DNA of 64,000 bases from Daphnia carinata (GCF_022539665.2 NC_081339.1:3900517-3964516); one strand, 5' to 3'. Positions 40,673 to 53,547 are shown, counted from the stretch's first letter. Translations and numbers: made by a program. Notes: generated from the letters alone by a model not told the origin.

Positions 40673-40976
40673 TACTTTAATTGGGTTGTAATATTTATCT
40701 ACATCACGCATACACACACATACACAAAAGAAAGCAGGAACGGAATCATTGACAAACTGAAATTGCACGTATGAACGCGTGAAGCCGTCGAAAGTCGGAC
40801 AGGAAAAAACGCCATGATGTATTTCTCCCAATCAAAACACAAATCAAGCTCGTGTATGATGGGATGAGAGAAAAAAACCGCCACATTCCATTACAAAAGA
40901 ATCTTTAAGCTGTTTGAACTAGAGGATCCAAGTTCACTACATCTGATAAAGGAATGAGAACAATGAGTATTTTAAA

Positions 40977-43026
40977 TCATGTTGTAAAATTTTGAGGTGA
41001 TATAGGTTCTGCAATCTTACGATAAGGATTATTTTCGAGACGCGTGTTTTCGGCGCCACCTTCCTCTATCCAGCGTTGGCTTCTCACACCCAACAGCGAG
41101 TCCTCATCTTCATCCATATGTCGTTGTGGGAAAGTTACTCCGTCACCCATGCTAAAAGGCAAAGGTAAAGAATTTTGAGTAATCCCAAATTACGAATTAG
41201 ATATAGAACTCAAGAAATTAAAGGCGGGAACAACAAGCATGAAAACAAAAATAGTGAAAAGCGTACTTCACAGCTATCTCCGTCGTGCGCTGAGGGTCGG
41301 GATTATGAGAAGATAAGGTGTGAACAGTAGCAAGAGGAGAGCTATCTTCCATAGAACTGTAGATTGTGGTGGGCGTGGAAGCTACTATAGGCGTGGCCAG
41401 GTGACAACTTTTATAAATAATGCCATCGCCCAAACTAAAAATTTTTAATAAAAAGATGGAATAAAAGAAAAGCAAACAGTAGCCAAATAAGATAAACAAA
41501 ACAATAAGCAACTCTAACCAAATCGCCCGCTTTATCTACAGGGAAAACAGATCTACTCTCATACTAGGTAATCCCTGATTAAACATATATGTACGACACA
41601 GCCTTTCTCCAAAATTAGAAACACGAAGAATCTAATTCCACGCACAACATGGACTACAGAACGAAAACGATAAAAACATATAATAACGTAACAAACATTT
41701 AAAAAGCATCTGTTCCCAGATCTGCGGAATTTAAGTACGTAAAGCCAAGCGTTAAAAGAGAAAAGTTTGACATATACCTTGTAAATATTGGTAGAAGCCA
41801 ATATGATTTTCTGTCACCGAATACTTCGACGAAGTTGTTATACTTTCCTAGGTTGAAACCGTCCTTATCAGGGCCACTTCGGAATATGGGCGCACGGAAC
41901 GCCTCTGAAAAAGTAATAATTAGTCAACGTTCATTGTAAACGGGGCTGAAAACAACCTACCGAGTGTTGATCGATTGTGCAATACAAGGTAGATATGATA
42001 GCCCCAAAGGGAAACCAACGAAATAGAAAACATTATCGATACGAAGAAAAGAAACAGAACGTGGAATCTACCAGTGCCCGAAATTTCGTTCTAGAAATAA
42101 AAAAAAGAATTTAAAATGGAAATATCGTTTCCATGACCATTTATGGCAAGTATTACCGGTACTTTCCAGAACTGAATGAAGTAGGGCAGCGAGGTAAATG
42201 CAACGAAAATACAGTAGATGAATGCATAGCCCAAGAACAGGATGAAGAATTTATAATTAGTGAATCCAACACAGTTGTTCACCCATGGACAATGATGATC
42301 CATTTTTGTAACGCAAACACCACAAACGCTGCAATGGTGGCAACGATCTGGTTTGATATGAACGCATTTTTCACAATACCTTGCTAACAAATATTTGGGC
42401 ACTGTTATTTTCATAAGATCTACTCACTTATAACCAGAATGAACTTACGTCCAATTGGTGTTCTTGTCAAGGCAGGCAAATTTCTTGCAATTTGTTCAAG
42501 AATTTGCTGATGTGCTTCTAAACCTTCCGCTTGTTCGAACCTTTCGAGGTCTGCAGCTGACAGCCTGAACTATTTATTAATGATAAATTTGAGTAAATGT
42601 TTTTTATTTCAGCATAGTGGGACATAGTAATTACCTGTTTTGGAACTGTCCCAACTGGCGAAAAAATCGTTTGCCAGTAGGACCAACTGAGCATCACCAA
42701 GAGTACATGATATATCACAAGGTAAAAAACTGGGAAAAAAGAAGTGAAATTTATTGCATGTATATGAGAAAGTCTGTAATGTCTGATTAAATTATTACCT
42801 TGCTGGATAACAGATGCAGAAAAATCTGTATTTAAAAAAATCAGCGAAAATTTTAATTTACTAAATAAGTTCCCAGACGTTTAAGAGTGTACTTACTGAA
42901 GCAAAGTTGAACAACGTACGCGTAGTAACTCCATACTATGACAGTAACTATAAAAACAACCGGAATCCATTTTAGGGCATTACCACACGCCACACAACTA
43001 TTGACGAACTTGTTCACTCCAGCCAT
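40977..43026 (-). CDS. DHHC palmitoyltransferase (ZDHHC2/15/20-like)
   Basis: A four-pass membrane enzyme that attaches palmitate to protein cysteines. Exons from the 5' end: 43026-42897, 42825-42799, 42729-42635, 42569-42449, 42383-42157, 42090-41961, 41904-41778, an optional cassette 41434-41267, and 41151-40977. The product is about 343 residues, or 399 with the cassette. Exon 1 carries a membrane segment and exon 3 another. The Cys-rich catalytic domain in exon 5 runs from RYCEKC through [13 protein letters not shown] to the active-site [11 protein letters not shown], followed by two further hydrophobic segments. After these come the family signatures FRAPIF and [13 protein letters not shown]. 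The second exon is only 27 nt. The donor of exon 7 can join either the cassette or the last exon in frame, and both begin with an SxGDG motif. The subcellular site (Golgi or plasma membrane) cannot be told from sequence. Confidence 0.9.
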
Positions 43027-43775
43027 TTCTTGCGAATTCTAATACTAATACAAATGCTTATAGATGAAAAACGTGATGAAGGTGGACACATTGATATCAA
43101 TATTTTCCAGTTAATGAATACAAACAGAAAACTGACAGTTCATTTTGGTGCTCCTCCAACACTAGACTCAATAATACATGCAAGAAATCCGCATAGTTGC
43201 CAGATGACAATCAAACGAAATACGCTCTATGAACACGAAATTTCATAAGGTGTCTGCAATGCGAGCTCACAGCCTCACACCTGTGTCTCTGTCCCGTAAG
43301 GGAGGTTATTCTAAGGTCGCAGTCCTTTGGATGATGAAAAGAATTAAAATGGTTGTTAACCTGTTAGAAAACTGTTAAATCACCATTTCGATGTGATTTT
43401 CGAAGGATACGCTGGTTGTAGCGAGCGATGTTTGGGATTCAGGACGATTGTGAATAACACCCCTTACCTGACTCGCGGATACTTTTTCGTTTGAACACGT
43501 GGTTTGAAATATGTTTTCTGTGTGCTTCATGGTTAGTTAACCAATAGTCTTTATTAAGTTTCTTTCGTTTATTCCTAGCTGTGTCACTAAATTGTAAGCC
43601 TTAACGTCTGAATAATCGTAAGTGAAAATTATCAAAAAGTAAGTTATTGCCGTGTTTCTGTCGTATGCTTGACAATTCAGTAAATTATTAAGGCGATCGA
43701 TGATAATGTTATTATTTATGAAGATAGCGTTTTAACCTCTGTACCATTGTTTTAGATTGCACATTTTTCCTAGAA
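43027..43775. other. Spacer between ACSF2-like copy A and the DHHC gene
   Basis: About 750 bp serve as 3' flank of the synthetase and 5' flank of the palmitoyltransferase, both on the minus strand. No TATA box or other feature is clear. Confidence 0.45.
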
Positions 43776-46475
43776 TTAAAGACCCAGCTCTTTAATGGAA
43801 ATGTCTTTCATGATAAACTTCTGCACTTTTCCAGTCACAGTGAGGGGAAATTTGTCCTTAAACACCCAGTATCGAGGAATTTTGAAATAGGCCATCTATG
43901 TTTCATACAGAAGGTGTGATAATTTAGCTGTTATACAAAATTTAACAATTAAATAAGTCAATATTTACCCTTTCAGAACAAAAATTCTTCAGTTCAAGAG
44001 GATCTGCAGTAGCTTGGGATTTGAGTCGAACCCAAGCACAAATTTCTTCACCTAGTCTTTCATCAGGCACCCCTATAACCTAACTCATTAAAAATCGAGC
44101 AAGCAGAGGTAAGATTTCAACATCATATTGTCTCGGGGTAGAATTTGCTAACCTGTGCCTCCTGGATGGAAGGGTGGGTGTGAAGGATCTCTTCAATTTC
44201 GCGTGGATAAACGTTCTCTCCTCCACGTATAATCATATCCTTAATCCTTCCAACAATTTTACCATAGCCATTCTCATCGAGTACTCCTATATCTCTAGAA
44301 TCGTCCAAAAAAAATATCAGTTAAAAATGGCGCATCTTTTGTGCAAAAATTGCTTATACCCGGAGTGTATCCACCCGTCCTTGATAACTTCGTCAGTCTT
44401 GTCTTGTTGATTCCAATACCCTAACATAGTATTGTAGCCTCTTGTACAGATTTCTCCTGGGGTGTTAAGAGGCAGGATCTCATTTGTGTGTGGATCGACG
44501 ATTTTCACCTTAAAATAGAATTCATATTGGTCAAGTTAATTGGACGTTAGAACTTGCATTTTACTTCGACGTGTTCGCAAGGGTAACCAACTGTAGAACA
44601 GCGCAATTCGAAACTGTCCGTAGGTAATGTCATGAATGTCGTCGGGCTGCATTCCGTCATTCCATATAAAATCTTTGTAAAACTATCGTCATTAATAATT
44701 ATTCTGAAACACTGAAGCATAAATTTTTTAAAATTAGGTACCGCAAAATCCTTCATGTTTAAGTCAGCTACGGTTCCTTTGGCTATTTCTTCTGGACATG
44801 GTGCTCCAGCCATAATACCAGTATACAGGCTTTTTAGATCGTATTCTTTTAAATTATGGAGATTGAGGACGTCGACAAACATTGTAGGGGTGCCATACAA
44901 GGCTGTACATCTTGGTTGTTTGTTTTTTCCCAATTAAAAAATATATATTAATTTATAAAATAATAATGTTGTTTGATTTTCAGGAATACCAACTTTTCGT
45001 TATGGATTGCTTTGACTGCTTCCTTTGCGCTAAAGACAGAACTTGGAAAAACGCAAGTTGCCCCATGTGAAGCTGCAGTTAATACGCCAACCACACATCC
45101 AGCGCAATGGTACAGTGGGACAGGGATGCAAATCGTTTGGAACTGAATTCAACATAATCTTGTTCCAGTTAACAAGTTTTTCTGGTAAATATAAATTTTT
45201 TTTACTTTTTTGTCATAGCCTAATCTCAGTCCGACAAAATAAGAATTGTTTACAATATTGTGATGGGAAAGTGTTGCTCCTTTTGGGTTTCCTGTTGTTC
45301 CCTTGTGCAACAAGAATGAATCTTCCCAAGTAAACAAACAAAGCGTATCTATTTGAAAGCCAAGAGGCGATAAAAGCTTACCGAAGTGAATTGGATGTTA
45401 GCAGCTTCATCAACCTGAATTTTTCGTTGAAGGTTGTGGACTTCAGCGATCTGAGCTGGATTCGCCATGTTCATCAAATCTTGCCAAATTATTGCCCCAC
45501 TAGGAACAAGCAAATTGTGATTCGTTTACTAGGCCCATTTGCCCATTATTTGTTGAAAATTGACCTGTATTGGGGTTCATCCGATAGTATAACTACTCGT
45601 TCAAGGCTTGGTACCGCAGCGCTAGTAACGTGGATTTCATCACTGGAAACGTTATCAGTGGCACCTTGTCGTTCCAGTTGCGGAACCAACTTGCTTAAGA
45701 TATTTATGAGGTCCGTGTTACGAAAAGTTTTTGCCGCTACCAACGCTTTAACTTCAACTTTTTCTAGCGCGTAACGTAGTTCTGCAGCTTGATATGCGGG
45801 ATTCACGTTCACCTGGGATTTTCCAAAAGAATTATACTTAGGTCAGGAAAAGGGTAAAATTGCGCATTTACAAGAATCAGTCCTGCTCTTGCTGCTGCCC
45901 ATTGCGTTAATAGCCATTCATAAGAATTAGGACCCCAGATACCGATCCGATCGCCACGTTTCAATCCTAATGAGCGTAGTCCAGCCGCTATTTTATCGGC
46001 CTTAAAAATAATAATGATTTCCAATCTTTTTTCATATTCAAAGAACATGATCCTACTTCAATCAGCACTTGATGAAATGTCTTTCTTATGTTTTGATGAA
46101 CAAAAACAGCAGCTGTTCGGTCTCCAAATCGGTCCGCAGCTTGCTGAAGCAACTGGCCCAAGGTTAGCCTAAGCAAAGGAATATGGCGTGGCCCACTCAA
46201 ATAGCTTGTTTTGAGTTTTTCATTTTGCTGGCGGCTGGATGTCCTTGGAGTTAAGGGCAAAGTCAGTTCCCAATACGTATTAGAACTCTTTGGAATCGTT
46301 TGTTTTCCATCAATAGCTAAACTTGGGTCGGGATTAAAAGCTTTTACGCGTACCTTTCATTTGTGTAGATAGATCTACGTTTATTTCCATCCAATCCAAT
46401 CCTTAAAGGAATTGAACTTGTTGTTTTTCTTAAAGAGATAAACCTCTCACTGCCACGAAGATAACCCGTCAACAT
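43776..46475 (-). CDS. ACSF2: ACSF2-like medium-chain acyl-CoA synthetase, copy A (mitochondrial)
   Basis: An ATP-dependent ligase that activates fatty acids to acyl-CoA through an acyl-AMP intermediate. It has 13 exons from the 5' end: 46475-46354, 46243-46057, 46000-45872, 45812-45565, 45499-45382, 45301-45206, 45142-44994, 44910-44742, 44672-44565, 44508-44360, 44294-44153, 44079-43969 and 43895-43776. The length of 615 residues equals that of human ACSF2. The first exon encodes an Arg/Ser-rich, acid-free N-terminus that looks like a mitochondrial presequence. The AMP-binding P-loop reads [10 protein letters not shown] across an exon junction. Other landmarks are YGMTECSP, the hinge region [14 protein letters not shown] followed by RGGENVYP, and the catalytic lysine motif [10 protein letters not shown] near the C-terminus. 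The start is the first ATG at 46475; the upstream open frame begins with TTG. It is the downstream member of a tandem pair with copy B. Confidence 0.92.
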
Positions 46476-47025
46476 GACGTACTCGGTGACTGCGTTAGCA
46501 GCAACTGGTTGGATTTCATGTTTACAAACAGCTTTTCCCAACGTTCAGCCATACTAACAGTATGGTTTTGCAACTTTTATTCTTAAATGCCTGTGCTGGT
46601 AGCACTTGGTGGTAGTTGCTTAACCTTAGGCCGCAGCGACACTTTCGTGAATATAGCGTTTGAATTTTGTATATGAAATCGCTAAGTTGTTAAGTCCAGC
46701 TATTTTCTGATACTTAATCTTCTTTTGTTTTATGCTTTGTATTTAAATAGATGCCTAAATATGGGAAAAAGAGATTTATTTGCAAGGAAAGCAGAAACAA
46801 GGACGGGCCGCATCCTGGATCAAAAAACATTTTCCGATTTTATTGGTTCGGGAGGGACCAAGTAGGGTAAAAGATTGAAGGCAAAAGTATTCCTTTTCTC
46901 GCTAAATAACTCAATATATATATATTTTTTTAGGTTTCGTCATAATATATAAAAAATCCTTGGGAACAATTTAACGTGACAATATGACAAACCAGAAAAT
47001 TCTTTGTACCTGTAAGGTCTACCTT
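46476..47025. other. Spacer between tandem ACSF2-like copies
   Basis: About 550 bp of AT-rich sequence with an (AT)n run near 46914-46926. This is the whole promoter space available to copy A, unless its control elements lie inside copy B. Confidence 0.45.
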
Positions 47026-49740
47026 TTAATTTTTAAGATTTAATTCTTTTATAGAAATCTCTCTCATAACAAATTTTTGTACTTTTCCAGTCACAGTGAG
47101 GGGAAATTCCTTTTTAAACATCCAATATCTAGGAACTTTGAAATAGGCCATCTATCATTTTCAACATAAGTATTTGTATAAACTTGTGATACAATATCAG
47201 GAGGTAATTAATTATTACCCTTTCTGCACAGAAGTTCTTCAATTCGATAGCATCCGACTTCGTCTGGGATTTGCAACGGATCCAGACGCAGATTTCTTCC
47301 CCCAGTCTTTCGTCAGGAACTCCTACAACCTAGTTCATAAAAAAAGAGCCAACACAGGTAAAAATTCACATTATCGATATTTATGTAAGGCTGGACAAGA
47401 TACTTGTACGAGACACTTTGTTTACCTGTGCCTCTTGGACTGAAGGGTGGGTGTGAAGGATTTCCTCAATTTCGCGTGGATAAACATTCTCTCCTCCACG
47501 TATGATCATATCCTTAATCCTTCCAACAATTTTACCGTAACCATTCTCGTCAAGAAGTCCTATATCTCTAATTTTGTCCAAAACAATCAGTTAAACGAGG
47601 AAATTGTTATGCCAAAAATGGCAACCCACACCCGGATCTTATCCATCCGTCCTCGCTGATAATTTCTTTAGTCTGGTCTGGTTGATTCCAATAACCTAAC
47701 ATAGTATTGTACCCTCTTGTACAGATTTCCCCTGGAGTGTTGATAGGCAGGATTTCATTCGTGGCTGGATCGACGACTTTCACCTTTTGATTTTAATCGT
47801 TATCTATGAAGCGAATTGGATGTGAAGCAGCATATTACCTCGACGTGTTCGCAGGGATAGCCAACAGTGGAACAGCGTACTTCAAAATTATCTGTCGGTA
47901 ACGTCACAAACGTACCTGGACTGCATTCCGTCATTCCGTACAAAATCTGTGTGGAATATTTCAGCCATTAGTCTTCATCTACGACAAATCGATGTAGGTA
48001 TTTAATAAGACACCGCAAAATCCTTCATATTTAAATCATTTATAGCTCCTTTGGCTATTTCTTCCGGACATGGTGCACCAGCCATAATACCTGTGGACAG
48101 GCTTTTCAGGTCGTATTGTTTCAAATCCGGCAGGCTTAGGATGTCGACAAACATGGTCGGTGTACCATACAGAGATGTACATCTACAATGAAATAGTATG
48201 TTGTTATTCTGCCTTTTCTTATTATTAAATTTGCAACCTCTCATAATGGACTGCTTTGACTGCCTCTCTAGCGCTGAAGACAGGACTAGGGAAAACACAA
48301 GTAGCCCCATGTGAAGCAGCAGCCAGTACCCCGAGACCGCACCCAAAACAATGATAGAGTGGAACCGGAACACAGATGGTATGCGGCTGATGAAGGAAGC
48401 TATGGATTAAAGATGACTGTTAATCAGTCTCGTAAGCATTTGTACCTTTTGGTGATATCCGATTCTCATTCCAACAAGGTAGGAATTATTGACAATGTTT
48501 AAATGGGAAAGCGTTGCTCCTTTAGGATTTCCAGTCGTTCCCTTACATAGAAAAGGAGGAATTTATTAAATTAAACCTGTCCAACATGGTAATTCATAGC
48601 AGCCAAAATGGTAAACAAAATACGATGGCCTACCGATGTGAACTGAATGTTAGCCGCCTCATCCACCTGAATCTTTCGCTGAGTATTATGAACTTCAGCT
48701 ATCAGAGCTGGAGTGGCCAAATCCATCAAATCCTTCCATCGTAAAACTCCTCTATAAACAGGTTAATTATGATTCATTATATTTTACGTAATTCAGAATG
48801 TGGTAACAACTTATCAATAACCTATTTTGTAACTGATCTGACATAACAATCACTCTCTTTAGAGTAGGTACCAGGGGACTTGACATCACTAATTCATCGC
48901 TAAGTCTTTGTTGATCACTGGTGCAGGATGTATCGAGCTCCGGAATTATCTGACGTAAGATGTCCATGAGATTCGTTTTTCGGAAGGTCTTAGCCACAAC
49001 CAAGGCTTTGACTCCAACTTTATTTAATGCATACTGTAGTTCTGCAGCCTGGTAAGCCGGATTTATATTCACCTGAAAGTTAACGAAAATGTTATATTAT
49101 TATAGATTCAACAAAATGAAATACGAAGGGTTACAAGAATTAATCCTGATCTTGCTGCCGCCCATTGCGTCAAAACCCATTCATAGGAATTGGGGCCCCA
49201 AATTCCAATTCGATCTCCTCGTTTTAAGCCCAAAGATAATAGTCCGGCAGCTGCCTTATCTGCCTGAAATGTAAAACCTTTTTACTTATTTCGGGTCCAG
49301 TTCAAATTTTCTACTATGCTTACATCAGTCAGCACTTGATGGAACGTTGTTCTGATGTCTTGGTGAACAAACACAGCAGCTGTTCGATCTCCAAAGCGAT
49401 CCGCAGCTTGTTGCAACAGTTGACCCAAGGTTAGCCTGAGCAAAGGCACATCTTGTGGCCCAATCAAATAACTGGTTTTAAGTTTTTCTTTTATTTGACA
49501 GCCGAATACCCTTGGGAACAAAAATGCAAAGTCGTCTGCGTTGTTAACAACATTCCCCAGATTATTGACACCTAAAGGAAGTGAACGTATAATAGTATGG
49601 AATTTTAATTGAAGAACAAACCTTGATGTGAAGTAAGATCTAATATGATTTCTTTTCAGTTGCAGACGCAAAATGTTGGATCGGCCCAGTTTTATCACCT
49701 CGAACATTACCATACTATTTGCATTACCACACGTAATCAT
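47026..49740 (-). CDS. ACSF2: ACSF2-like medium-chain acyl-CoA synthetase, copy B (mitochondrial)
   Basis: A paralogue of copy A with the same 13-exon structure and identical intron phases: 49740-49622, 49510-49324, 49263-49135, 49072-48822, 48751-48634, 48541-48446, 48386-48238, 48182-48014, 47946-47839, 47783-47632, 47567-47426, 47329-47219 and 47151-47026, about 618 residues. The AMP-binding motif [18 protein letters not shown], the [13 protein letters not shown] hinge block and the TGKVQK lysine are all conserved, so both copies look active. Differences are a few codons in the exons at 49072 and 47783 and a slightly longer C-terminus. The presequence exon is unrelated in sequence to that of copy A but again is rich in Arg/Lys and Ser ([17 protein letters not shown]). 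The ATG at 49740 is the first in frame; a second Met twelve residues later gives a cleaner presequence. Confidence 0.92.
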
Positions 49741-52540
49741 GGTGTTCCAGTAGGACAGCTTTGCAGCTACTATAGTGAGTTGTAAAAAATATATAAAATG
49801 TGTTTACTATCTTATATTCTAAGCCCCTCCTCAGAGCTGTTATCTGGCACTGCTTATCAGAACCCACGCTCGCACATATTGATTTCAGTGGTGTTCAAAC
49901 AAGCCAAAGTTCATATTTTCCTTCCATTTAAGTGGAAATTCTCAGATGCCAAGATCATGCGGAGTATAGGATTCTGGCATCTGGGCATGTCCGGTTCAAA
50001 GTTAGATGGGGTTTTTTTCCAGTAAATTCCGCTCCCCAGTTCAAGCGTTGAATTATGTATGGAATGCGGTAGATTCATTGTCGGTTAAAACATCAAATAA
50101 TAAGCTTATCAGTACGTAAAGGAAATATCTATGCTACCAAAAACGAAGAAAACAGTGCCTTTTACCTATAAGAAAGTTCGACACTGAATGGATTTTGATT
50201 CTAATTTCTCAATTGAACTAGCTTAAAATAAAGAATAGAAAATGATAACTTAAGATTCGAAATACCGTTAAAATCAATATATGAAAACATGAGTACTGGT
50301 AAGCAGCGCTGGGTTTGGTGGAGGAGGTGTTTGGAATGCTTTGTAATAGATGTATGTCTGTTAATTTTTTTTTTTTTTTAATTGCTAAAATAGTTTCAAA
50401 ACTTGCTAGAACATTGTGTGTTGTCATGCAAACAGTATGGTACTCTGTGACATGAAGGAAGTGCCATGTATTAAAACAAAGAATCCAATCAGATCTCTTA
50501 TTGTAACAAGGTTAGTTCTGCATTCAAATTTCGAAAAGTTTTATATTGATTTCTTTTTAAGCCTTAAACTGTTCGATGACGTTGATGATTGTTGAGTTAG
50601 ATTTGCAACAATGGTGGTGTCTGAATATTCCCAATTATTCCGTTCCGGTGTAATGAAAGAAACTGTAAGGGATAGCAGATTTGAAAAGAGGTATTCGTAA
50701 AATTCAAAAGTGTAGTTTAGTTGATGGTATGAATATGTTGAACTGGCCATACTCCTTTACAGTCATATTGCTTGTCTATGCCATTAGCAAAGAAGACGCT
50801 GACATGTTTGGCTAAGGTTCCTAACTTGAAATTTATTTGCCGTTCCGAGACGCTAAGTGGACTCGCGTGAAAAAAAAAGTTGAATGAGAGTAAGTGAGTG
50901 CTTTAAAGAACTTTTCAATGGCTATTGAATTTTATTTTAGTTACAAAAACAAAACATGTTACAAACAAATTTATAGTTGTTTTTGCTTCTCCTCCGTCTT
51001 TCCCTTCCTTTTTCGAAATCACCATGTAAGATTGTCTGTTAACAATGAAATGCATTCCTCCCTCCGTCTCCAATGCATTGGTAACTGCACCTTCAAGAAA
51101 ATATGTGGAGAATAGTTAATACAAAATGACACAATTTGTAATGAAACCTCATCTAGCGAACTGTAAACACCTTGTCCTCGCTCGTTATCAGCGTAATTGC
51201 ACCAGTAAGTATTTCACCCTGGCTATGGTCCATAGTTACTGCCAAGTAATTGTGCGAAGTCCCAGTTCAATCCATAGTTATATCCTAGCAGCCAGACTAA
51301 CAAATCACTGCGAAAAATATCGCCGTTTTCGAGATCCTCACATAATTTGGGTGGAGCTTATGGGTCAAAAGAAAAATTAAATATCGCACATTTTGTCAAT
51401 TCTGGTTGTTCGCTAAAAATAATTCGTTCAAGCCCTACATGTTATAGGAATTCCGAATGTCTGATTCGTTTTGTTATGTGCTTCGTATTTCTGAAGTTAC
51501 TGGATACTTCCGGTGTACTTCCGTAAAATTTGCATAAAAATACGTTAACTTAAAAATCAAGTCGATTATTCAGTGTGAGTGTATTCAAATATTTTTTCCC
51601 TAAAATTCCTTTGTTGCGCTGCTTAAAACAAAAACCCTTAAGGTTTAATGCTACCGTCGTCTGTCATGTCCGCCATTAGCTATGTAGACATGGAAACATT
51701 TTTGCTCTGTTGTTTTTTAAAGTTTTTGTATTGTTTTGTGCATTTTCTTCAACAAGTAAGTTACATTTGTTCACTATTCTTATCCAAGCATTGTTTTTTT
51801 GCTTTATTAGCAAAATTAGGAAGGTGGAAGTCTGTTATGCTAACAAGCAATGATAAGTTGAACGGATATAGCAAGCAAGTCAATGCTCAGATTGTGCTTT
51901 AATAGTCACAATCTTCTAATTTCTCTGAGTTTAAGTGTCTCTCACCTCTTCTCCACAGCATAGTGGAGCATTGGTAATTTAATGCTAGAATATTATTTTG
52001 CAATGAGTTTTATGAATAGAATTGAGTTGACAAAAATTGGCTAGATTGTTTCAAGCTTAAGCCCATTTTTTGAACTCTTACTATTTAAGACATCTGTCTT
52101 AGTCATCTATATCTAAAGGTTCATGTGGTTTATTTATTCTTTTCATCTTTATATTCCACATCATGACCTTTTTTGGGTGTACTAAATGCTCCCTTATTTG
52201 AACAACTCGAATCTTCACCCAACTAGTAAATTGCTGTCACAATTGTTTGGGATAAGTTCTTTTTGTAAAGAGTTAAAGGTAAAAAACACTTGATGACTGT
52301 TTAGCATACAATGTTTTTTAGGAAGAAAGGCTGTTCTACAGAAGTAGTTTTCTCTTTTCAGTCAGCTTCATCATTATGGTCCTAGTAATCTCTGAAAATC
52401 ACCCGAGCTAGCCTTTTTTTTTACTTGTCATTTTTTAAAATCCAACCAAACCATAGGCATACTTTAATGTCTTTTTTATCAAATGTTGTTGTTTGGTCTG
52501 ATTTATTTACATCTATTACGCAGAGTCAATGAGAAACTCC
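49741..52540. other. Intergenic spacer, about 2.8 kb
   Basis: AT-rich with a long T tract near 50369. Short open frames are present on both strands but none shows a domain or a credible splice context. I see no supported feature here. Confidence 0.5.
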
Positions 52541-52544
52541 TGGT

Positions 52545-53090
52545 TGTCGCCTCAACGCCGTCTTCGACTTTGCCATCGTCTCATTGCCGTTTTTCCTTTG
52601 CCTCATCACCTTCTTGGCCATCTTCGCCTTTGTCTCATCACCGTTTTGGTCGTCTTCGCCTTCTTTATCTTCGTCATTGTATCATCGCCGTCTTGGTTGC
52701 CTTCGTCTAATCGTCGTTTTCGTACCCGTCTCCATCTCATCGTCGCCTTGGCCGTCTTCGTGTCCATCTCATCGCCGCCTTGGCCGTCTTCGTGTCCATC
52801 TCATCACCATCTTCGCCATCACCGTCTTCGCCATCACCGTCTTCGCCATCACCGTCGTCGCCATCACCGTCTTCCCCATCACCGTCTTCCCCATCACCGT
52901 CTTCCCCATCACCGTCTTCGCCATCACCGTCTTCGCCATCACCGTCTTCGCCACAACCGTCTTCGCCATCACCGTCTTCGCCAACACCGTCTTCGCCAAC
53001 ACCGTCTTCGCCATCGCCATCTTCGCCATCGCCATCTTCGCCATCTCCTTCTTCGTCTCTGCCATCGCTATCGCCTTCACCATTCACAAA
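52545..53090. repeat. 15-bp minisatellite (consensus CACCGTCTTCGCCAT) with degenerate flank
   Basis: From about 52801 to 53060 the sequence is a near-perfect tandem array of the 15-mer CACCGTCTTCGCCAT with single-base variants such as TTCCCC and ACAACC. The region 52545-52800 is made of more diverged TCATCGCCGTCTTNG-like words and looks like an older part of the same array. Since 15 is a multiple of three, frames on both strands stay open; products such as (GEDGD)n or (SPSPS)n are by-products of the repeat. Confidence 0.85.
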
Positions 53091-53209
53091 AAATCGGCTA
53101 CAATAGGGCGCGGCTCATCAAACATCCCACGGCGATGGAGGGAGTTCATCGTGGATCGTCTCCGTGGTATTATTTTATTTTGTAGTGTATAATGTGTCTA
53201 GTATGTAAG

Positions 53210-53547
53210 TTAACCCGTTGGCTGCCACGCCGTTTGGTCCCATTTTTTTTTGTAGATGTAGGGACTTGGGCGCTGTTCTCCTCATGGCCATGGGGGGAAC
53301 AGTCGCCATTGCGCCTAATGGCTTTATGCCATTAGGCGCTAGGCAATGCACCATTAGGGACTTCTCTTTGTCGGCACGGTGAGAGATATCCTGGGGTGTG
53401 CATTACCAGAATGGACTCTTTCACCGTGCCAGCCCGGGCTTGTCTTCGGACAAGCCCCACCTTGGTCGGGGATCCTTCCGACTCGACGTGTAGCGAATGT
53501 AGTTTAAGCAACCTACGGGTTGCATGGCGTGGCAGCCATCGGGTTAA
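53210..53547. mobile_element. piggyBac-type MITE with TTAA target duplication
   Basis: A 330-bp element (53214-53543) is bounded by TTAA on both sides (53210-53213 and 53544-53547). Its 18-bp terminal inverted repeats are CCCGTTGGCTGCCACGCC on the left and the complement of CCCGATGGCTGCCACGCC on the right, with one mismatch. TTAA duplication followed by CCC ends is the hallmark of the piggyBac superfamily. The inside has no transposase but three perfect inverted repeats: arms 53311-53322/53328-53339, 53373-53382/53421-53430 and 53436-53444/53449-53457 (TTCG loop). It is therefore a non-autonomous element. Confidence 0.8.

Noticed and set aside
52529-53192. Open frames of 104-218 codons on both strands
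   Set aside because: They are produced by the 15-bp tandem repeat; low complexity and open in several frames at once.
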